From CAIUVD01 sp044338255 (lineage in GTDB: Bacteria; Planctomycetota; UBA11346), in NCBI GenBank assembly GCA_044338255.1, contig JBIILZ010000065.1:1-23094 (forward strand): a DNA stretch of 23,094 nt, written 5' to 3'. The position numbers and the translations under genes were made by a program. The notes beneath the pieces were generated by a model. It saw only the letters and a list, made by a program, of their open reading frames with translations. It did not search any database and was not told where the DNA came from. Shown piece after piece: positions 16,037 to 23,094 of this stretch. The stretch's first letter is position 1. Each line of letters starts with the position of its first letter.

Positions 16037-17518
16037 TTGTTCATCCTCCGCCAGTTTTTATCTGCCGGCCTGCTAGGGTGCTGCACGCTCCTGGGCGCCG
16101 CCGAATCCCTGGCCCCTCCCAACATCGTTCTCATTCTGGCTGATGATCTCGGCTACGGTGATCTCAGCTGCTATGGCAATAAACAGGTCGCCACGCCGCG
16201 CATTGACAGCCTGGCTCGGGACGGCATCCGTTTCACCGACGCCCATACCACCAGCGGCGTGTGCACCCCTTCACGCTATTCCCTGCTGACCGGGCGATAC
16301 TGCTGGCGCACCTTTCTCAAGAGGCGTGTTATTTCCAACGGCCCGGCGCTAGTTGAACCGGGTCAGACCACCCTGGCATCGGTGCTCCAGAGCGCTGGTT
16401 ACCAGACCGCGATTTTGGGCAAATGGCACATCGGCCACACCGCTGCCAAGGAGGTCGATTTCAATCTTCAGCCGGTGCCACGTTGTGCCAACGACGTTGG
16501 CTTCACCTATTCCTTCACCCTGCCGGTCGGCCACTTCTACCCGCCCTATGTCTATCTGGAGAACGGCCGGATCGTCGGCTATCACGCCGACGATCCGCTC
16601 ACCATCAGGGGCAAGGAGCAGATCGGCGGCACAAGCTACAGCTACGAACGCGATCGCTCGGTGGTGACCCCCGAGCTGGTCCGCCGCTCGCTGGAATTCA
16701 TCGACGGCCACCGCGATAAACCCTTTTTCCTTTACCTCTCGACCCCCAACGTCCACGACCCATTGACGCCCAGTAAGGCGTTCACTGGTCATCCTGCTGG
16801 GCCCTATGGCGATTACCTGATGGAACTCGACTGGGCTGTTGGCCAAGTGTTGGACAAGCTGCAGGCATCTGGTCTCGATCGCAATACCTTGGTAATTTTC
16901 ACCAGTGATAATGGCGGCGTCGATGAACATGTCAGTGCCTACAATCCCAACGCACCCCTACGCGGCAACAAAGGCGACCTCTATGAAGGCGGCCACCGAT
17001 TGCCATTTCTGATACGGTGGCCTGGCCAGGCACCAGCCGGTTTGGAATCGCATCAGTTCCTGCTCTTCACTGATGTGCTCAAGACCTGCGCCCGCCTCGT
17101 CAACCGTCCAACGGGCCCCAAGGATGGCGCTGACGGCGAAGACCTGCTCGAGTCCTTCCGGGGCCGGCAGGATCTGCTGTCCGACCGCCAGGTGGTGATC
17201 CAAGGCCGGGCCGGGATGTTCGGCCTGCGCCAAGGCGCATGGATGTACCTGCATGGGCCAGGAAATGGTGATGACGCCAAACTCACCTACGCGAATCCCT
17301 CCGAACGTATCACCAATAGTCAACTTTATCGGCTGAGCGACGACCTGCACCAGGACCGGAACCTAGCCCAGGCAGAGCCGGAGCGGGTCGAACACATGCG
17401 GCAGGCCCTTGAACGTATTGTTGGCAGCGATGCCCCGCGGGTGAACGCGGGCAAGGCCCGACAGAAACCCACCGGCGGCGACGCCCCGGTGCGTGACCAA
17501 CAGGGACGTGAACCGTGA
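16037..17518 (+). CDS. Sulfatase D: exported S1 sulfatase, single-domain
   Basis: The TTG at 16037-16039 is chosen as start because AAAGG lies 6 nt upstream and it begins a good signal peptide. Longer in-frame starts (for example 15854) lie inside the GH99 gene and give no export signal. The product is 493 aa. An LLGC sequence at 12-15 could be a lipobox, or cleavage could fall after GAA at 20-22. The catalytic core has LADDLGYGDLSCYG (Asp36-Asp37), CTPSR with formylglycine-precursor Cys76, LGKWHIGH and TSDNGGVDEH. The substrate is unknown. It has no accessory Ig or shared module. It sits between the GH99 gene and the orphan kinase with no terminator visible on either side, so the three are probably one operon. 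Confidence 0.92.
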   Translation: MFILRQFLSAGLLGCCTLLGAAESLAPPNIVLILADDLGYGDLSCYGNKQVATPRIDSLARDGIRFTDAHTTSGVCTPSRYSLLTGRYCWRTFLKRRVISNGPALVEPGQTTLASVLQSAGYQTAILGKWHIGHTAAKEVDFNLQPVPRCANDVGFTYSFTLPVGHFYPPYVYLENGRIVGYHADDPLTIRGKEQIGGTSYSYERDRSVVTPELVRRSLEFIDGHRDKPFFLYLSTPNVHDPLTPSKAFTGHPAGPYGDYLMELDWAVGQVLDKLQASGLDRNTLVIFTSDNGGVDEHVSAYNPNAPLRGNKGDLYEGGHRLPFLIRWPGQAPAGLESHQFLLFTDVLKTCARLVNRPTGPKDGADGEDLLESFRGRQDLLSDRQVVIQGRAGMFGLRQGAWMYLHGPGNGDDAKLTYANPSERITNSQLYRLSDDLHQDRNLAQAEPERVEHMRQALERIVGSDAPRVNAGKARQKPTGGDAPVRDQQGREP

Positions 17519-17570
17519 ATGTCTAATCCGACCAGACCGTGACTGCGTTGGTGATTGGCTTCGTCGCACC

Positions 17571-17650
17571 TTTGCCAAAGATGAAATTTGCCAAAGATGA
17601 AATTTGCCAAAGATGAAATTTGCCAAAGATGCAATATGCCAAAGATGCAA
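17571..17650 (+). repeat. Five 16-bp tandem repeats across the start of the orphan histidine kinase
   Basis: The units are 17571-17586, 17587-17602, 17603-17618, 17619-17634 and 17635-17650. The first three are identical (tttgccaaagatgaaa), the fourth differs by one base and the fifth by two. Each contains an ATG. The 16-bp unit shifts the frame by one each time, so only the ATGs of units 2 (17597) and 5 (17636 and 17645) are in frame with the kinase. Confidence 0.92.
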
Positions 17651-19330
17651 CCGGTTCTGTGGATGGTCCTCATGCCTCGACTTGGCTTCGTTATCGCAGC
17701 CTGCCTTTTCACCACCGCCCTCGCGGTGGCTGAAGAGGACGGCATCCAACTGGTCATCACTGGCATCACCGTCAATAATCAGGCATTGGTTCCGGAGACC
17801 TGGAGCGAAGCGGTGGGCCATCCTGAACGTCCCCTCGAAATAGTTGGGGGTCAATCGTTGCGGATTGCTTACAAACAGGTCCCCAAGGAGGGAGTCCGGC
17901 CCTTTCGCCTACGCCATCGCCTGGAAGGCATTGATCCCGATTGGCAAGAGTCGATCGGCCGGATACGGATGACCGCCAATATCGTCGATCGTTATCAGAT
18001 CCCTCGGGCCAGCCAGACCGTCACGATGTCCGGGGATTCCACCGGCTGGGACGGCCATCTCGAAACCGCGCCGCTCACCACCTACGGGATGCAACTTACG
18101 GTGCCGCCCGAAGGTCGGAGCTGCGACCTCTCTTTCACCTCAGAAGATGCCGGCGGGGCGCTCATCGGCTTGGGTGCCCTCACCTCCATAACGGTGACCG
18201 TACAGCCAAAGGATGGTTCCGCCCCACGCATGGCCCATCTCGAACGTCAGCAGAAAATCCCCGTATGGGTCCAGGTGCGCACCAGCGCCTGGTGGCAGGC
18301 CAAGCCGGTCCAACGCAGCGACGGCAGCGACAGCCTCGGACTTCTTGATGAGCGGAGCGATGCCTTCGCGTCGTGGCGCCTGCAAGACGGCATGCAGCCG
18401 GCGGTGGAATCCGGAGATCAGGTTCAGATCGCTTGGGAGGCCTGCCATTCGCTTGGCCGAGGCGGCGTCGAGAATCTGAATTATGGCCCGCTGGTGCCGG
18501 GTTTCTACCTGTTGCGCCTGGGCGGCCGGGGACCCGATGGGCAGATCCTGCCCGGTGAACTGCGACTAGCGGTGCACATCCTCCCGCCGTGGTGGGAACG
18601 GCCCATCTGGTGGGCCGTGGTGGCTGCCTGCGCGGTGGCGGCCGCTGCCCTCATCAGCCGGCAGCGCTGGCAACGCCAACTGGCCGCCGCCGAGCAACGC
18701 ACTGCCCTGGAACAGGAACGCGTGCGGATCGCCCGCGATCTCCACGATGAACTCGGGGCAAATCTGGCGCAGATATCCATGCTTGGTAGCTTGGCCAGGA
18801 CGGCGGCTGCCGAAAACTCGCCAGAAGTAGGCGGCCAACTCGAACGGATCATGGAACGGGCCCGCGAAGGCTCGCGCAAGCTCCGCGAAATCGTCTGGGC
18901 GGTGAACCCCGTCCATGACGCGGTCGAACCGCTAGCGCTGTTCCTGTGCGCCCAGGCCGAAGAACACCTGTGCCTGGCTGGGGTGCGCTTCCGAGCTGAA
19001 ATCCCAGACGACCTGCCGACGCAGCTGGTGTCCTCGACCGTCCGTCACCATCTGGTCCTGGCCGTGCGCGAAGCCTTGCACAACGCGGTACGGCATGGAC
19101 GGCCCGATTGCGTCACTCTAAGCCTGGAAGTAAAGAACGGCCGCCTGATGGTGGAAATTGCAGATGATGGGGTCGGCTGCGATTTCGCCGCCGCGGTCGC
19201 CGCTGGTCGAGGAGTAGCGCAGTTACATCAGCGACTCCAGGAACTAGGCGGCACTTGTCAATTCACCAGCGCCGTCGGGGGCGGCACCACGATACGATTC
19301 CATGTACCTGGAAAATATGAGCCACTTTAA
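17636..19330 (+). CDS. Orphan HisKA_3-type sensor histidine kinase
   Basis: Start choice is uncertain: in-frame candidates are TTG 17588, ATG 17597, ATG 17636, ATG 17645 and ATG 17672. None has a strong ribosome site, and all but the last lie in the 16-bp repeats. From 17636 the product is 564 aa. A hydrophobic signal segment (about 14-32) is followed by a sensor of about 290 residues that aligns with the paired kinase at 8393-10120. Shared points are PLE...SLRI, FRLRHRLEG-x-DPDWQ, LDERSDAF, a GGVENL/GGKQAL region, Y_Y_Y-like PGFYLLRLGGRGPDG and ILPPWW. A membrane helix, His370 in RIARDLHDELG, N-box LHNAVRHG and ADDGVGCD follow. No response regulator gene is adjacent; it may signal through the regulator at 7756-8391 or heterodimerise with the other kinase. 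Confidence 0.9.
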   Translation: MPKMQPVLWMVLMPRLGFVIAACLFTTALAVAEEDGIQLVITGITVNNQALVPETWSEAVGHPERPLEIVGGQSLRIAYKQVPKEGVRPFRLRHRLEGIDPDWQESIGRIRMTANIVDRYQIPRASQTVTMSGDSTGWDGHLETAPLTTYGMQLTVPPEGRSCDLSFTSEDAGGALIGLGALTSITVTVQPKDGSAPRMAHLERQQKIPVWVQVRTSAWWQAKPVQRSDGSDSLGLLDERSDAFASWRLQDGMQPAVESGDQVQIAWEACHSLGRGGVENLNYGPLVPGFYLLRLGGRGPDGQILPGELRLAVHILPPWWERPIWWAVVAACAVAAAALISRQRWQRQLAAAEQRTALEQERVRIARDLHDELGANLAQISMLGSLARTAAAENSPEVGGQLERIMERAREGSRKLREIVWAVNPVHDAVEPLALFLCAQAEEHLCLAGVRFRAEIPDDLPTQLVSSTVRHHLVLAVREALHNAVRHGRPDCVTLSLEVKNGRLMVEIADDGVGCDFAAAVAAGRGVAQLHQRLQELGGTCQFTSAVGGGTTIRFHVPGKYEPL

Positions 19331-19358
19331 ACCCTCCTCAATTTTAGTGACATGACTG

Positions 19359-19685
19359 ATGAAGCCTGATGCAGAAACTTCAATCCATGTTGCATGGTAT
19401 CATCGCCCTTCATCACCACGCCCGCTCTACTGGCGGATGGCCCAGCGCAGTGCCGTCCGCACGGGCGAGTGGAAGCTCCTGGTCTCGGTAACGACCAAAC
19501 TGCAACCCATGAAACCCCAGCTCTTTCATCTCAGCGAGGATCCCGGAAAGCGCCACGACCTGGCCGACCAGTTCACCGAGCGAGTGCGAGCCATGCAAGC
19601 GGACTGGGACCAATGGGCGTCGGAGTTGCCACTCGCCCGCACCGAGCTGGCCAAGCAAGGCTCCCAGAAATCATCGGAACAATAA
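19359..19685 (+). pseudogene. C-terminal sulfatase remnant
   Basis: The 108-residue frame carries only the last part of an S1 sulfatase: RPLYWRMAQRSAVRTGEWKL, then LFHLSEDPGKRHDLA and a W-x-x-W-x-x-EL end. These match the C-termini of sulfatases B and E (LFWR...R-x-G-x-WK, LF-L--DP---DLA). The formylglycine and metal-binding regions are absent, and there is a stop in frame just upstream (19353-19355) and no ribosome site. It ends 4 bp before sulfatase E. It could be transcribed, but an enzymatic role is excluded; a stable small protein cannot be ruled out. Confidence 0.75.
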
Positions 19686-19689
19686 ACCC

Positions 19690-21060
19690 ATGCGCACCAC
19701 AACCATGCTCGCCACGTTGGCCCTCGCTCTGACCCTGCCGACGGTTCCGACGATGGCGGCCGAAGACGCCAAGCCTACGCGGCCCAATGTGCTGCTCATC
19801 CTTGCCGATGACCTCGGCTGGGGCGATTTGGGCTGCCACGGCCACCCCCAATTCCGGACACCCAACATCGACAACCTGGCCAGGGAGGGCATCGATATCC
19901 GGCAATTCTCGGTGGCGGCGCCGATCTGTTCACCCAGTCGAGCAGGGATCATCACCGGCCGATTCCCCGCGCGCTTCGGCATCCTCTACCCTTTCCAGAT
20001 GGACCGGAATATCGCCATCAACCAGCCCGACTGGCTTGATCCTCGACCCCTCACCTTGCCGCGCCTGCTGCAGGAAGCCGGTTTCGCCACTGCCATCTGC
20101 GGCAAGTGGCATCTGGTCGAAGAGCGAGCCAAGATCATGTCCGATGCACCGACACCCGCTGCGTATGGTTTTCAGACCTGGCAACTCATGCGCGGCCCAT
20201 GGGAATCAGGAATCGATCCCCGCCAATCCTTCGATGCTGGGGTCGCCTATTTAAAGAAGACCTCCAAACAGCCCTTTTTCCTCGAACTCACCACCCACGA
20301 ACCTCACGTGCCCTACATCCCCTCGCCAGAGGCACTGGCAGCCAACGCCCACGTCGACGAACGGTCGCGCCGTTACGCCGCCTCGGTCACCGACCTCGAC
20401 AACGGTGTTGGTCGCGTGATGGCCACGCTGCAGGAATTGCACTTGGAGCAGGACACCCTGGTGATCTTCACCAGCGACAATGGTCCAGCGCGCCGCGCCG
20501 ACGACCTGAAAGCGGCCTATGGCCAATACTATAATTCAGGCACCACCGGCGGACTCCGCGGTTACAAAGGACAGTTATACGAAGGCGGCGTTCGCACGCC
20601 GCTGATCGTTCGCTGGCCAGGCCACGTACCAGCCGGCAAGGTCGACAGTACCAGTGCCATCAATGGTGTCGACTTGCTGCCGACCCTGGCTGCCGCCACC
20701 GGCACCGCCGTCCCCTCAGACTGGGATGGGGATGGCGTGAACCGGCTGGAGGTGCTCAAAGGCCATCCCAGCGTCCGCCCGCATCCGTTGTTCTGGCGCA
20801 CCACGGAACAGGAATCGGTGCGCGATGGCGAGTGGAAACTGGTGCATTCACGCAAGCAAGGTACGGCCGAGCTCTTTGATTTGGCCAAGGATCCCAACGA
20901 GGCCCAGGACCTCGCCCAGGCCCAGCCTGGGCAGGCCGCCCGACTGGCCGACTTATTGCAGGCCTGGACCAAAGGCCTTCCGACCGAGCCCGATCCGGCC
21001 TGCTGCTCGCAGGCGCGCAAGGGCCCACAGACTGGACTCAAGCCAACCGCCCACGACTGA
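19690..21060 (+). CDS. Sulfatase E: secreted S1 sulfatase, single-domain
   Basis: The product is 456 aa with a signal peptide (about 1-24, MAA-E). The core has LADDLGWGDLGCHGH (Asp40-Asp41), CSPSR with formylglycine-precursor Cys80, CGKWHLVEE, HEPHVPY and TSDNGPARR. It shares with sulfatase A an uncommon stretch around APTPAAYGF and WQLMRGPW plus DPLxxQPDWL-like text before it, so the two are likely paralogues with the same or similar substrate. Sulfatase A has an Ig domain and two modules beyond this core; sulfatase E stops after a short tail with a CCSQ sequence. Its start lies 4 nt after the stop of the C-terminal sulfatase remnant, and its ribosome site is weak (GGAA about 10 nt upstream). 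Confidence 0.93.
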   Translation: MRTTTMLATLALALTLPTVPTMAAEDAKPTRPNVLLILADDLGWGDLGCHGHPQFRTPNIDNLAREGIDIRQFSVAAPICSPSRAGIITGRFPARFGILYPFQMDRNIAINQPDWLDPRPLTLPRLLQEAGFATAICGKWHLVEERAKIMSDAPTPAAYGFQTWQLMRGPWESGIDPRQSFDAGVAYLKKTSKQPFFLELTTHEPHVPYIPSPEALAANAHVDERSRRYAASVTDLDNGVGRVMATLQELHLEQDTLVIFTSDNGPARRADDLKAAYGQYYNSGTTGGLRGYKGQLYEGGVRTPLIVRWPGHVPAGKVDSTSAINGVDLLPTLAAATGTAVPSDWDGDGVNRLEVLKGHPSVRPHPLFWRTTEQESVRDGEWKLVHSRKQGTAELFDLAKDPNEAQDLAQAQPGQAARLADLLQAWTKGLPTEPDPACCSQARKGPQTGLKPTAHD

Positions 21061-21128
21061 CATCACCCTGCTATGGAACCGTCTATGCCCCTCGATAGCA
21101 ACACCGAGCCCGCTCATCCCCAGGCTCT

Positions 21129-22748
21129 GTGGCCATAACGATGATGGGATCATCCCTGCTCAACGTCATCGCGATCAGCACGAGCCTCCTATCGCTAGCC
21201 CCTGGGGCAGAGATGCGGCCACCGCGCGACCGCCCCAATCTCGTTATCATCCTCGCCGACGACCTCGCCTATCGCGATCTCGGCTGCTTTGGCCAGCGTG
21301 CCTTCGCCACCCCGCATACCGACCGTATGGCCGCCGAAGGCCGCCTCTTCACCAACGCCTACGCTGGCGCCGCCTGGTGCGCTCCCTCGCGGGCCGCCCT
21401 GCTCACCGGTCTGACCGATGTCCATTTCGCGCCCCTGGCATGCGATGCCAAGGGCGTGGGAACCCGTTTCCGTCCGACCATCGCTGAGCTGCTGCGTCCA
21501 GCCGGGTATGCCACCTGCGCCATCGGCAAATGGCACATGGCCGAACCGGCCGACTGCAGCCGGGATGACCAGCCGGCACTTGCTCAGATGCCCTGGCACC
21601 GCGGCTTCGATACCTGCCGCATCGGCTTCGTCCACGGCTTCAACTGCCATTTCCCGCATCAGTTGCTGACCGGCGATGACACCTCGATCGCGGTACCCGA
21701 AAATCATACGGTCAGCGAAGATTACTTTCGCGACTACTATGGCATCGGCGACCGCTTCACCGTCCGCCACCACGGCGAAGGCATCTACAATGCCGAGGGC
21801 CTGTTCGTCGACCAGGCAGGCAATGACATCACCCGGTTGCGCTACGCCGAGGATCTCTACCGCGAGGCCGCCGAGTCGTTCATCGCCGCCAACCGTTCGC
21901 GTCCGTTCCTGCTCTACTACGCCTCCAGCCTGGTCCATTTTCCGATTGTCGCCAAGCGCATCGACGGCTTCGCCGACCGTCCGGCAACCTGGACGACGAT
22001 GCACAAAGCCTACGCCGCCTCGGTACAAGAGTTCGATCGCAGCGTCGGAGCGATCCTCGACGCGCTCCGCACGCAGGGACTAGATCACAACACCATCGTC
22101 TTGGTCACCTCCGACAATGGCTCTACGGCCGGATTCAATTTTCCTGCAATGGGAGTGCCCTGGGGCCCCCAGTTGGCGATGTGGGACGATATTCCCCTGT
22201 TCGCCAACAAGGGGCCGTGGAACCGTGGCAAGCATATCAACACCGCCGGCGGGGTGATCGTGCCCTTCATCGCCTGGGGACCGGGGCGAGTGCCGCCCGG
22301 CGCAACCGACCGGGCGATCACCTTCACCGATGTTCTCGACACGGCACGCGAGCTATCCGGCGCCTCCCTTCCGGGGCCCACCGACGGCACCAGCTTCGTC
22401 CCCTTGCTGGAGGGGCGTGATGACCAGCAACCGCTCCATTCACCGACCCTCTGGAGTGGCGTGGCCTGCCATTATGCCGCCATGAACGACGACTGGGCCG
22501 CCGGAGCGACGGTGGCCGCGCGACCAGAGCCAAACGGACCGTATCGGCCCGACGCCACCTTGCTCGACGAACGCTGGTTCGCGATGGGATTCCAACGGCC
22601 CGAAGGGATGGAGATCCGACTTTTCGACCTCGTTACCGATCCCGGCCAGCGCGTGGATGTTGCCAGCGACCACGCCGAGCTCCGCCAACGTGCAGCACGG
22701 GTATTCGCGGCCGCGGCCGAGGAACGTGCCCATCCGGCAACGCCCTGA
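21129..22748 (+). CDS. Sulfatase F: secreted S1 sulfatase, single-domain
   Basis: The product is 539 aa from a GTG at 21129 (AGG 4 nt upstream); ATG at 21141 or 21144 is equally possible and gives the same signal peptide (ending about PGA-E). The core has LADDLAYRDLGCFG (Asp44-Asp45), CAPSR with formylglycine-precursor Cys84, IGKWHMAE and TSDNGSTAGF. An insertion at about 165-225 (FNCHFPHQ, DYFRDYYGIGDRF) sets it apart from the other sulfatases, suggesting a different substrate specificity. It has no Ig or shared module. It follows sulfatase E by 68 bp on the same strand and is probably the last gene of that operon; no clear terminator was seen after it. Confidence 0.92.
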   Translation: MAITMMGSSLLNVIAISTSLLSLAPGAEMRPPRDRPNLVIILADDLAYRDLGCFGQRAFATPHTDRMAAEGRLFTNAYAGAAWCAPSRAALLTGLTDVHFAPLACDAKGVGTRFRPTIAELLRPAGYATCAIGKWHMAEPADCSRDDQPALAQMPWHRGFDTCRIGFVHGFNCHFPHQLLTGDDTSIAVPENHTVSEDYFRDYYGIGDRFTVRHHGEGIYNAEGLFVDQAGNDITRLRYAEDLYREAAESFIAANRSRPFLLYYASSLVHFPIVAKRIDGFADRPATWTTMHKAYAASVQEFDRSVGAILDALRTQGLDHNTIVLVTSDNGSTAGFNFPAMGVPWGPQLAMWDDIPLFANKGPWNRGKHINTAGGVIVPFIAWGPGRVPPGATDRAITFTDVLDTARELSGASLPGPTDGTSFVPLLEGRDDQQPLHSPTLWSGVACHYAAMNDDWAAGATVAARPEPNGPYRPDATLLDERWFAMGFQRPEGMEIRLFDLVTDPGQRVDVASDHAELRQRAARVFAAAAEERAHPATP

Positions 22749-22890
22749 GCGCTCTCCGATCGCTCTTTCAAGGCGATGGAGACCAGGTCGTGCACGGCAT
22801 GGATCAGCCCCTCGCACGATTATCTGCAAAAAGTATGCGCCACGCGGCCGGATCGATGCTAAGTCGATCGCAGAGCGTGCGTGCGGTTGG

Positions 22891-22914
22891 CGACAGGGCG
22901 ACAGGACGACAGGT
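22891..22914. repeat. Three tandem 8-bp repeats
   Basis: cgacaggg, cgacagga and cgacaggt lie at 22891-22898, 22899-22906 and 22907-22914. A change of one unit shifts the reading frame on either strand. Confidence 0.85.
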
Positions 22915-22967
22915 GCGACCAGGGCCCGGTACTCGTCCAGCGTCACCGGCGCCTGGGAGCGTTCTCC

Positions 22968-23094
22968 AATGCATTGCGTTGCTTCGAGCCGCGGCGCGAT
23001 CGATGCCGATCCCGCTCCAGGCGCCATTGCGCCGCGGGTTGAAGAAATGCATTGCGTTGCTTCGAGCCGCGGCGCGATCGATGCCGATCCCGCT
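22968..23094. repeat. 49-bp perfect direct repeat, 78-bp period, reaching the window end
   Basis: The 49 bases at 22968-23016 recur without mismatch at 23046-23094, the last base of the window, so the repeat may be longer or have more copies outside. The period of 78 bp is a multiple of 3. Confidence 0.92.

Larger units (their letters stand above)
22804..23094 (-). pseudogene. Unassigned broken minus-strand reading frame
   Basis: The family is not recognised. One minus frame reads through ERSQAPVTLDEYRALVAP and another through VALSPTARTLCDRL to a TGA at about 22804. The two join if one of three 8-bp tandem copies of cgacagg[n] (22891-22914) is removed, because an 8-bp change shifts the frame exactly as needed. 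This suggests a 3' gene end broken by an 8-bp duplication. The upstream part contains a 78-bp-spaced direct repeat (in frame, 26 codons). The evidence for a real former gene is only this coincidence and the protein-like text. Confidence 0.35.

Noticed and set aside
17571..17650. 16-bp repeats as a CRISPR array
   Set aside because: The units are directly adjacent with no spacers and are too short.
13497..19356. Shared gtgacatgac at 13497-13506 and 19347-19356 as insertion-site repeats
   Set aside because: Exact 10-mers recur by chance many times in 23 kb, and the upstream copy lies outside the N-terminal sulfatase relic rather than at a block edge.
22440..23027. 195-residue minus-strand open frame as a single gene
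   Set aside because: Its second half is antisense to sulfatase F. Only the first part looks protein-like, and that part continues better in another frame after removal of an 8-bp unit.

Overview
The window reads as a polysaccharide-utilisation and sulfatase island from a GC-rich bacterium, most likely of the PVC superphylum (Planctomycetota, Lentisphaerota, Verrucomicrobiota/Kiritimatiellota). This placement is an inference. It rests on the density of secreted family S1 sulfatases, an ECF sigma factor translationally coupled to a Ser/Thr kinase, an NPCBM-domain protein and a GH99-like hydrolase. No rRNA, tRNA, CRISPR array or transposase was recognised.

Layout. Positions 1-667 (minus) hold the 5' part of a secreted NPCBM-domain protein that runs off the window. 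Positions 818-10120 are all minus strand, read in the order histidine kinase (8393-10120), NarL/LuxR response regulator (7756-8391), sulfatase B (5857-7620), ECF sigma factor (5166-5831), transmembrane Ser/Thr kinase (3598-5169) and sulfatase A (818-3529). The series closes with a perfect hairpin terminator at 756-795. A 366-bp divergent gap (10121-10486) separates it from the plus-strand half: sulfatase C (10487-13360) with a terminator, an N-terminal sulfatase remnant (13602-13745), a GH99-like protein (13821-15965), sulfatase D (16037-17518), an orphan histidine kinase (17636-19330) paralogous to the first, a C-terminal sulfatase remnant (19359-19685), sulfatase E (19690-21060) and sulfatase F (21129-22748). 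The last 346 bp carry direct repeats and a broken reading frame.

How it may work together. The six intact sulfatases all keep the C-x-P-S-R formylglycine motif and have export signals, so they would desulfate a sulfated glycan outside the cytoplasm. The GH99-like enzyme would cut a backbone or side chain. The most striking feature is a roughly 150-residue beta-rich module that appears twice at the C-terminus of sulfatase A, twice in sulfatase C and once as the predicted extracytoplasmic domain of the Ser/Thr kinase. The kinase also has an N-terminal H-x3-C-x2-C zinc-finger-like segment and is encoded directly after its sigma factor. I infer a sensor that recognises the same glycan its target enzymes bind and releases or modifies the sigma factor. 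A second regulatory layer is the pair of paralogous histidine kinases, only one of which has an adjacent response regulator.

Several tandem repeats (16-bp, 17-bp, 8-bp and 6-bp units) sit at gene starts or ends and could alter reading frames. The two sulfatase remnants flank the GH99/sulfatase D/kinase block in the order and orientation expected if that block had been inserted into an older sulfatase gene.
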